From the NCBI RefSeq assembly GCF_002234675.1, contig NC_019878.2:1981922-2045921 (forward strand): DNA of 64,000 nt. The letters run 5' to 3'. The notes beneath the pieces were generated by a model that saw nothing but the letters and a program-made list of their open reading frames with translations, was not told the origin of the DNA and searched no databases. Source of the DNA: Oryzias latipes (lineage: Eukaryota; Chordata; Actinopteri; Beloniformes; Adrianichthyidae). The position numbers and the translations under genes were made by a program. Shown here piece after piece: positions 55,930 through 64,000 of the stretch (position 1 is the first letter of the stretch; each line of letters opens with the position of its first letter).

Positions 55930-57470
55930 GTAAACAACGTGATAATGTACAGTATACTAGTGTCTGTTAGAAGGGGTGGGTGTTCTTATGTTTTATTAGT
56001 GTACATAAGCAGCTATGGTGTAAAACAAATTTATTTTAATTTAATCTGAATGTAACATTTGATTTAAAGGAAGTGTGCTTGATGAGGAATGACTTAGAAC
56101 TGTTAATATATTACCAACCATGAACTACCAATGGTGTCTCATATCAGTATTCTTTTGAAAAACTTAGCAGATTCATATTTGGGCACACACAGTCAATGCT
56201 CTCAGTCCCTCAGCAGTGTAGTTAAAGTTTGTTCTTTGCACTAAAGTTGGAACACTTGCCTTTCACGCACATAAATAAATTGCTCGCATATCACCACACG
56301 GCAAAAAGTAAACCTTGTTTGAATCTGGAGGTGCACACTTGGTTCAAAATAAAACTGTACTGACCGTCAGGCCTCTCACCACAAACGTTTAACCCAAGGC
56401 ATTGTTCATGACATCAAACATATCTGCTCACACCCAGTGCTTTAGGTTTTCAACTAAAGGTGGCCGTCCTCTCTTTCATGGAAAACAAAACATAAAATGA
56501 GAGGATTAAATGTAAATATTGATCAATAAAAATGAGTCAATTTTTCTATGCCTCATAATATGAAATAAGAAAGAAGGAACTCAGGTCAAGTCTATGAATA
56601 AATAAAGCCATACATCGACTGTGTTCATAAAAGTATAAAAACAGGCAACTAACAACAGTGTAAATGGAAAAAGGTGATTCTGTTATTCAATGAAATTTGC
56701 TGATCAAAAGAATGTTAAGATATACATACAAATAACACAACTAAAAACCACTGGTTTACTGTCACTTTTGTATAATTTGTTAAAACCTACATAGAAAATT
56801 TAAGACAAATTCCACGTACATTTCTTCTGTCCTGTCAAAGATACACAATGTATTTATGAAAAAATAGCCAGACCATGCCAAATACAAACCAGCTAATACA
56901 AGAACAAGCATTGTTCTAGGTTGTTCTCTTTAGAAAAGGTTCCAACAGGTCTTAGGGTCCACCTAACTTGCACTTGTAGCTTCACAAGTTAACTTTTAAA
57001 GGCAACAAGAAAACACAGAACCACAGATGATTTGTGCTGCCTGTACTGACCTCCTTTTGTTGCATAAATGCAAATGTCTTTCTGATGTATAGCATTAAAA
57101 CCGAAATGATTATCAGTAGAAAAATAAAATGATTAAATGTTTCAAATGAAATAATGTCTAATGAGAAAGTAATCTATATGACTCTGACTTCAATTACCAC
57201 AACTATTGATATCAAGAGGAATCTTGTTGATTTTTTCATCAGTGACTCGACATTTGCAGAAAGTTACAGTATACATAGATTTCCTTCCATCGAGCATCAT
57301 CCAATTCTGATCAGCACCACTTCAAACTACAAAAACTTTCAGGACACCATTTCCTTCAATGCAATTGTTTTGTAGTCATCCATACGCCGCCCATTTCTAT
57401 GATGACCATAACCCTGATCGTTTTTTAAATAATTTCTTTGCTATCTTAAAAAAACAATCCAAGTATTTGA
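55930..57470. other. Intron or intergenic sequence, nothing recognised
   Basis: AT-rich. I looked for the next RhoGAP exon (LxxxGLxxEGIxR) and did not find it. Confidence 0.4.
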
Positions 57471-57829
57471 ATGGAGCTCAAGTATTCTGAGAAGTTCAGA
57501 CGGAGCTTGCATTCGCTTTCTGGCGTGGAGCAGTGGTGGTGCTCTAAAGAGCTATTTTTAGAAGTGACGGTGCTGAGGATCAGTATCGGCCCACTTAAAT
57601 CTCTATTCATACCTGGAGAAGGTGATGTCACATGGAATCATGAGCCTGTCTCTAACAAGCTCCAACTTCTAGAGTCTCTCGTTTCACTTACTGCCAAAAT
57701 TAAAGCCAGCAACTCTTGTCTGGTGACAGTAGTTTCTCTCCAAACAACTAAAGCTGTAGTTATAGGCCACAATCCTGTAGCCATTGTTGTCTTGCTGAGA
57801 GAGCAGGGTTGCTACCGTCACAATGTTTG

Positions 57830-58705
57830 CATCAGTGTCCAAACATGGCTGAACAATAATCATTTAGTCCTAAATACCCAGAAAACCGAGACACTTATTT
57901 TTGCCCCTGAACATAAAATCCATTCCATCAGACAACACCTTGGATCTCTGAGCTCTTCTGTCCAGTTAAGCCTCAGAAATCTTGGGGTGTTTGACAGGTC
58001 TATGTCCCTGGAAGGTCACTAAAAACATCATAAAAAACGGTTTTAATCATCTGAGGAACGTGACAAAATTAAAAAGTATTTTGTCTCCATCTGACCTGGA
58101 AACAATTATCCACGCTTTTATTTCCGCTCGTTTAGATTACTGCAAGTCTCTTTTTACCTGTTTTAACAAACGTTCCCTAAACCGTCTTCAGCTTGTTCGA
58201 AACTCTTCAACAAAAATTATTTTAACAGTAAACTGACAAACATCACTCCTCTGTTTGCTTTACATCGGTTAACAGTCAAATTTCGAATTGATTTTAAAAT
58301 TCTACTTTCAGTTTTTAGAGCCTTGCATTTAGAGTCAAGCCCCGACGTATTATCTGACCTTTTAACCCCATACTCTTCGGCCTCATCCTTGAGGACTTCC
58401 TACCAAAATCTTTTCAGCGTTCCAAAAAACCATTTTAAGACTCGAGGAGATCTCTCATTTCAAGCCGTTGCTCCTTGTCTTTGGAACGCCCTCCCATTGT
58501 CGTTGCATTTTTGTTCAGGATAACTTTTAGTGGATTTTAGTCCGTGCTTTACTACGTTTTACTGTGTTTTGTTTTGTTTTTATTTTATTTCTATTTTTTA
58601 TCACCTCTCTTTGTTTTGATTTGGTTTTATGCTCCTTTTTTAAAGCACTTTGTGATTCTTTCTGGGATAAGTGCTTTATAAATAAAGATATTCTATTCTA
58701 TTCTC
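57830..58705 (+). mobile_element. 5'-truncated L2-like LINE (RT C-terminus and tail)
   Basis: WLNNNHLVLNTQKTETLIF (57846 onward), RNLGVFDRSMSLEGH, a frame change, then HLRNVTKLKSILSPSDLETI, FISARLDYCKSLFTC and a broken end with LLTPYSSASSLRTSYQNLFS and APCLWNALPLSL, the C-terminal sequence of L2/CR1-type polymerases. Ends with an aataaa and (ttcta)n tail near 58680-58700. 57471-57830 is open on the plus strand but has no recognised domain. Confidence 0.85.
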
Positions 58706-58779
58706 CTTCTTGCAGCCTCTTCCTGACCATAGTTAAGATGATTTCTGTGTATGCAGAGTAATGCACATGCCACATCACC

Positions 58780-59560
58780 ACGTGCCCTCAGTGGCCCCGG
58801 AGGCCATCCCCTATAATACAGTCATTTGGATTTTGACCAGCTAAAACTCATGTTGAGACCTGTGAGCCCTAACTGCCACTGGCAACTGTTTCTTCCCTGG
58901 CATGATGGTTCACTCACTTGACACTGTAAGTAGTGCAGTATCAGTAGGGACCCAGTCCTCTGGGAGGAATCCTGCAGTCGCCGGTAACAGTCCCTTCTTG
59001 ACTAGCCAGATGGTTGATCCCGTGTCCACCAATGCACTGCAGGGCTTGACACCAATGTAACAGTCCTAATATAATCTACATGTTGGGCCACAGCAGCGTA
59101 CAGTTTTTTGTTTCACTTTTATTTATCCCACAATGGGGAAATTGTTCTCCGCATTTTGACCCATCCCCTGGGGGAACGGTCAGCTGCAGACTAGCTGCGC
59201 TCGGGGGCGACAGCTGGCTCGGGAGAGCGGGGATTGAGCCACCAATCCTTTGGTTGTTGGACGACCTGCTCTACCGCCTGAGTTAAAGTGCCGCCCAGTT
59301 GGGGGTGTAGTGTTGCTAGGGGTAGGAGCTCCTTATTGACTCACCCACACTGGTTTTTCCCAGAGGAACCTGAGGTTTGGATGGGGGAAGTGGCGCTGGG
59401 CAGTCTCTGGTAAAATGCCCTGGTTCTTTGCAGCGGTTGCAGCAATATGGAATTATCCATCGCCATGAGATGTGAACAGCCTGAGCTTGGTTAGCCTCTT
59501 CGTGCTCAAGGTCATCCAACTCTTTACAAGCAGAACTTCCTCAGCCTTTTCAGCTCCTCT
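58780..59560 (-). pseudogene. Gypsy gag zinc knuckle and protease remains, split by a SINE
   Basis: 59519-59316 gives CNRCKEPGHFTRDC, one CCHC knuckle; 59062-58900 gives KPCSALVDTGSTIWLVKKG, an aspartic protease start with D-T-G. Between them sits the SINE. Minus strand, order as in gag-pol. No RT follows. Confidence 0.75.
59105..59297 (-). mobile_element. tRNA-derived SINE
   Basis: Minus strand: ggcggtagagcaggtcgtcc (A-box region) and GGCTCAATCC (B box, one mismatch), body with tttatttatcccacaatggg and cccatcccctggggg in common with 27290-27547. Confidence 0.8.
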
Positions 59561-59941
59561 GAGGGTAGTGGGGAAAAACAGCCGTACATGTTGGCAAAAT
59601 TGTTCCTAGGTGTGAATGTTTGGTTGTGTGACCATGCAACGGACTGGCGACCTATTCCGTTTGTTTATTTGTTTATTTGTTTATTTATTTGGAGCCCCAT
59701 TAGCTTCCACAAAGTGGTCGCTAGTCTTCCTGGGGTCCATACACAAAAAATACATACATTTTACCAATTTCACAAAAACCAAAACTGATTTCAGAAAATA
59801 CAGTGACTAATTCATCATATTTACCTTAAAAGCTTCACATGTTAAAATAAGTTAAAACAATTTCATTTTTATACCAGCATATCAAAACACATAGCAACAT
59901 AACCTCAACAATAATACATAGCATATCATTCAAATTGTTAG

Positions 59942-62811
59942 TTATTGTAAGTGGTCCATGTATCTTAGTTTTAAAATCTTTTTGAAATGATATTTGTTAC
60001 TAATAAGCCTTGTCCTTACAGACACTTGATTCCATGCAACAGAAGATCTAAACAGCACTGTTCTTCTCATATAGTTAGATCTTGAAAAAGGAACAATCAA
60101 ATCACCAGAGCTGACCTGACGAGTTTGATATTGGTGACAATACCCACTGTATAAAACTTTGTTTACCAAATATTGTGGACATTTTTTAAAAATGACATTG
60201 TGCATTAAGCATTGAAGACTGAGTTGTACTTTGTCTTTTACCATCAACCAACCTAAAATGGTATGCATCTCGTTCACATTGGTCCAAAAAGAGCAACCAA
60301 AAGCCACCCTGGCAGCTCGATTTTGGGCAAGTTGTAATTTTTTTAGATGCCCCTGTGTCGCACTAGACCAAATGACTGGGCAATACTCCAGATGTGACAA
60401 AACCAAAGACTGTACAACTGTCCTCATGACTGAAGGTGGACAATATTGCGCACACCTCCAAGCCAGGGCGATTCCTCTGCCCATCTTGGATACTATGTGA
60501 TTAATCTGATCTGTCCAAGAGAGCTGATCATCTAATTTGATGCCCAGAAGCTTGGTTTTAGTCACTTGTTCAACTAAACTATTGTCAATCCTCAAATTCA
60601 GGTAACATGGTGCATTCAATAAATATTTTGTACCGAAAACGATGCATTTTGTTTTAGATGTATTAAGAACCAATTTATTCAACTTAACCCAATTGGTGAC
60701 TAAATTAAGTTGATTCTGTAGGGCTGTATTGAGCTCTGGCACAGTAGTAGATGCACAGAATAAAGTTGCATCATCTGCATATAACACCACTTCTGCATTT
60801 CTAATCTCCTGGGACATATCATTTACAAACACTGAAAATAAAAGTGGACCCAAACAACTACCTTGTGGAACCCCACATGACATAAACTTTGTTTCAGACA
60901 AGCTGCCATTGAAGAGGACTTTCTGTGTTCTGCCATTAAGATAATTTCTTATCAGTGAAAGAGCCAATTGTGAAAATCCATAACATTTGAGCTTTGCCAA
61001 CAGAATATCATGGTCGATTACATCAAAAGCAGCTGTGAAATCTAAAAGTACCGCACCCACATATTTTTATCATCCAAATGTGTTAACCAGTGGTCTACCA
61101 TATGTACTAATGCCGTATTGGTTGAATGACCTGGTCTGTAGGCATGCTGTGCACTAGTAAACAGATCATTTGAGATAAAGTAATGTAGCATTTGATTAAA
61201 TATCAACCTTTCAAAAATTTTACTCAAAACAGGGAGAACATGAACTGGTCTGCAGTTTGAAGCAGTAAACTCTGACTTTTCATCCTTAATTAGAGGTATA
61301 ATTTTTGATTGTTTCCATTGGTCAGGAAACACACCACTGATCAGTGCTCTATTAAAAATATGACATATTGGTTTGTCCAAAACATTTGCAACTATTTTAA
61401 GGATTCTACCATCAATGTAATCAATACCTGGTGTTTTATCGTCAGGTAATGAGAGAAGCAAATCTTGAACATTATTCTCACTAACAGTGTCGAACACCAA
61501 GGAACAAGCTTTATTTTCCATTGTCAATTGAATATTTTGACAAGGAGAGCTTATATCCTGTGCTACCATAGAGGATCTCAGCTTTTCAACTTTGTTAATG
61601 AAAAAGTCATTCAAATGATTGGCAATATCAAATGGTTTACTGACACTAATGCCACCAATTTCCATATTCAAATTAAAAGTCTTTGTTTTTTTGCACATCA
61701 GTTCTTGTAACACTTTCCACAATCTTTTACTGTCATTCATGGAACCACAAATTTTTTGTCCAAAATATTTTTTTTTTTTCAAAAAGTTTAATTTTGTAAC
61801 TTTATTCCTTAATATGCGATAGTTTGTATAATCCTCTACATGTTTAGAGTTGGAAGCCACCTTTTTTGCGTTGTCTCTCCGCTTCATGAGTGATAATAAT
61901 TCCTCATCTAACCATGGAGCACTATTACTTTTTACCGTTCTTTTACGAAGTGGAGCATGTTTCTCAACAATCTTTCCAAACGTTGCCATAAAAATGTTCA
62001 AAGAAGCATTTACATCAATTTCCTGCACAACTGTAGACCAATTCGAACTTTTGATATCATCAATAAATAGATTGGGATTAAAATGTTTATAGGATCTGCG
62101 ATACATGATTCTTCCACCGGATTTAGGCATTTTTGTTTGCTTTGTAATGGCTATCAAATTATGATCAGAACACCCTACTCCAATAGAAACTGCCTGGGAG
62201 CATAAATCAGGAACGTTAGTGTAAATGTGATCTATACAGGTTGATTTAGATGAATTATCCATAGCAATTCTAGTTGGTTGTGTCATGACCTGTTTAAGAT
62301 TACATGTATTAGCCATTGTAATGATCTTTTCAAACAAAAAACTTTTTTTTGAAAACCAGTCTATATTAAAGTCCCCAAGAAGAAACATTTCCCCACATTT
62401 ATTTGAGACCATTTCCATATTTTCACATATTTTTTGTAAGTATTCTGCATTGGAGCTAGGTGGTCTGTAACAACAACCGACCAGTGTTGGTTTACTAAAT
62501 GGAAGATTAATTTGCAACCATATTACTTCGATGTCTCTGCTCATTAACTCTGATTTTAGGGTAGCAACAATATTCTCCTTTACATAGAATGCTACTCCTC
62601 CACCATTTTGATTCCTATCTCTTCTGTATAATCTGTACCCATCAACATTTAGCATTGAGTTTTCAAAAGTACTATCTAGGTGTGTTTCAGATAAGGCTAA
62701 GACATGAATATTTTCAGTCAAACATATTTGTGTGATTTCATTAATCTTGTTTCTCAAGCTACATATATTTAAGTGTGCTAAAACTATACCTGTTTTGTGG
62801 CCCATTTGCAA
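59942..62811 (-). pseudogene. LINE ORF2: endonuclease and reverse transcriptase, one frameshift
   Basis: Endonuclease (62811 onward): LAHLNICSLRNK, LALSETHLD, LLGDFNIDW, CIDHIYTN and SDHNLI hold the expected N, E, D/N and S-D-H residues. RT: LPVLSKIFERLIFNQML, HAYRPGHSTNTALVHMVDHW, then a one-base-type frame change at 61060-61042, LLDFTAAFDVIDHDILLAKL, GVPQGSCLGPLLFSVFVND and YADD in VLYADDATLF. The C-terminus reads SHLEYCPVIWS and LQLAQNRAARVAF. All else is open, so the copy was active not long ago. Cuts target DNA and copies its RNA at the cut. Confidence 0.9.
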
Positions 62812-62914
62812 CTAAACACAACATATTTGCATTAATACAAAACTTTGAACATACATGACAATAGACAGTTCTCTTGGTCATTTAATCCGATTATTGCCTC
62901 TGTTCATTTACAGG

Positions 62915-63655
62915 CTAGATAACAAGTTTGTCATACCTTAACTCAGCTCTTTCCCCTTTTTCTCTGGCTGCTTTCAGCTGGGGCAGCAATTCCCTTCTCC
63001 TCTGCTGCACCACATCTGAAAAGTCTTCATTGACATATATACTTGTTCCCTTTAACTTTTTGGTTGAGGAAAGGATACGCTGGCGGTCCTTGAACCTGAG
63101 AAGCTTGACAATAATCTTTCTAGGCCTTCGTCCTTCTTGAAACTTTCCCAGTCGATGTACTTTCTCAATTTCAATGTTTGAGCCATCTAGACCCAATTTC
63201 TCAGACAGCATTTGTTGGATCTTGATTTCTAATCCACCAGTGGTTTCTCCTTTTTCTTCTGCGATCCCATCAATTAGAAGATTAGATCTCCTTGACTGGT
63301 TTTCAAGATAGTCCAACTTATGAAACAAGTCCTCCATTTCCTTCTTGAGCTTTGCAATGTCATTTTCAATTGCTTTGATTTTTACATCAGTACCTTTATA
63401 TGTAGATGTCACCTCTTCCACGATGCCCTGGGTGAATTGTAGGCTTGTTTTCAGTTCATGGACTTCTTTGATAACACCATCCAACCTTTTTGTATTTCCA
63501 TCCATGATGATCTGAATAAAACTCTTGAAGTTCTCTTGTTGCTGTTGTAGCATTTCTTTGTAGAATTCCTTTTGCTGATCCATTAAATGGCTCAGTGTAC
63601 TCATGGTCACAATAGCATCCTCATCAAGCAATGTTTTACTTGGTTTGGGAGGCAT
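62915..63655 (-). CDS. LINE ORF1: coiled-coil RNA-binding protein
   Basis: 246 residues, intact. Residues ~20-110 form a coiled coil (heptads around QQQQENFKSF and AIENDIAKLKKEMEDLFHKL); then LENQSRRSNLLIDGI starts an RRM-like domain with IEKVHRLG and RRPRKIIVKLLRFKDRQRIL, and the C-terminal part has SIYVNEDFSDVVQQRRRELL. This is the layout of LINE ORF1 proteins that bind the element's RNA. Start at 63655 chosen as the first ATG (MPPKPSKTLL). ORF2 begins 103 bases downstream. Confidence 0.88.
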   Translation of the reverse strand: MPPKPSKTLLDEDAIVTMSTLSHLMDQQKEFYKEMLQQQQENFKSFIQIIMDGNTKRLDGVIKEVHELKTSLQFTQGIVEEVTSTYKGTDVKIKAIENDIAKLKKEMEDLFHKLDYLENQSRRSNLLIDGIAEEKGETTGGLEIKIQQMLSEKLGLDGSNIEIEKVHRLGKFQEGRRPRKIIVKLLRFKDRQRILSSTKKLKGTSIYVNEDFSDVVQQRRRELLPQLKAAREKGERAELRYDKLVI

Positions 63656-64000
63656 TATTTCTCACTCACTCTTACCAAGATGTACCAAGGAAATATTAAA
63701 GTGAGGATTGTTTTTTAGGCCTCGAGGCCTAGAAGCCTGCAGCCCCAACGTGATCAATTGCAAATGTTAAAGTTCCATACAACCTCAATGTTGTTAGAAT
63801 CTCCAATACTCAGTCCCACCACTGATGTCAACCAAGTATCAGCTTTATGTAATAATCTCAAAAAGGATTACGTTGATTTTAAGTAGATTCTGAGAGGCCA
63901 AGGATTCAGACAGAAGCCACGGCAGCCATCTTGGTCCCAAGATTGCTTGTGACAATAGTTTTTGCTTAAAACAAAATTCCCAAAATTGTGAGTATGTGCT
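63656..64000 (-). other. LINE 5' leader and left flank
   Basis: Minus-strand leader with ccaagatggctgccgtggct near 63918-63935, a YY1-type motif often found at LINE transcription starts. The last ~60 bases are probably flanking DNA. Confidence 0.5.

Larger units (their letters stand above)
59655..63935 (-). mobile_element. Near-complete LINE with ORF1 and ORF2 (jockey/CR1-L2-like group)
   Basis: Minus strand: 5' leader (to ~63935), ORF1 63655-62915, 103 bases, ORF2 62811-59942 with one frame break, a ~280-base 3' region with the stem-forming ggaccccaggaag...agctaatggggctcc, and a tail of aaataaac units (59658-59693 on the plus strand). Length of about 4.3 kb is full or nearly so. Clade is not certain. 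Confidence 0.85.

Noticed and set aside
57154-57375. Plus-strand ORF with a faint endonuclease-like look
   Set aside because: Too short and too weak; no catalytic residues in order.

Overview
This is a non-coding-dominated segment of a vertebrate nuclear genome, almost certainly a ray-finned (teleost) fish. The reasons are the mix of mobile elements (chromodomain-bearing Ty3/gypsy, BEL/Pao, L1-, L2- and RTE-like LINEs, tRNA-derived SINEs, many hAT-, piggyBac- and Tc1-type elements), spliced genes with GT-AG introns, and intact target-site duplications typical of eukaryotic transposition. Species was not determined.

Layout. 1-1.6 kb: dead gypsy pol and a piggyBac-type MITE. 1.6-20.6 kb: what I read as one old hAT-type element (matching ends at 1583 and 20591, 7/8 target duplication). 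It holds two inverted copies of an 86-bp satellite array, a decayed intron-bearing copy of a fish SAMD3-like gene, a second hAT with a perfect duplication (7021-7806), and a 6-kb L1 (9020-20297, 14-bp duplication). That L1 was itself split by a young Tf1/sushi-type LTR retrotransposon (13209-18471). 20.6-33.5 kb: an orphan signal-peptide exon, a ~3-kb imperfect palindrome (23.06-26.03 kb), gypsy integrase remains, SINEs, and a Gmr1-like LTR element with a SCAN-like gag (27718-29867) that took in an L1 which took in a hAT.

33.5-46.1 kb: a BEL/Pao retroelement on the minus strand, broken by a hAT (35536-36992) and by ~6.5 kb of further nested DNA. That DNA includes a TIR element, an RTE-like LINE (38203-41692) and, innermost, a 2.5-kb non-autonomous LTR element (38359-40878) whose only ORF encodes a highly repetitive protein. 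46-49.6 kb: a Penelope-like end with a hammerhead-like core and simple repeats. 49.7-55.9 kb: the one convincing host gene, six phase-consistent exons of an ARHGAP18/28/40-family Rho GTPase-activating protein on the plus strand, with nested transposons in its large intron. 57-64 kb: an L2-like LINE tail, gypsy gag/protease remains, and a nearly intact LINE with ORF1 and ORF2 on the minus strand.

Most notable signals: (i) the gag-pol sushi-type element and the repeat-ORF element share the same 13-base polypurine tract, LTR 5' end and an 11-nt self-priming geometry, suggesting an autonomous/non-autonomous pair; (ii) a textbook -1 frameshift signal joins gag and pol of the former; (iii) at least three stacks of insertions can be ordered in time from exact target duplications.
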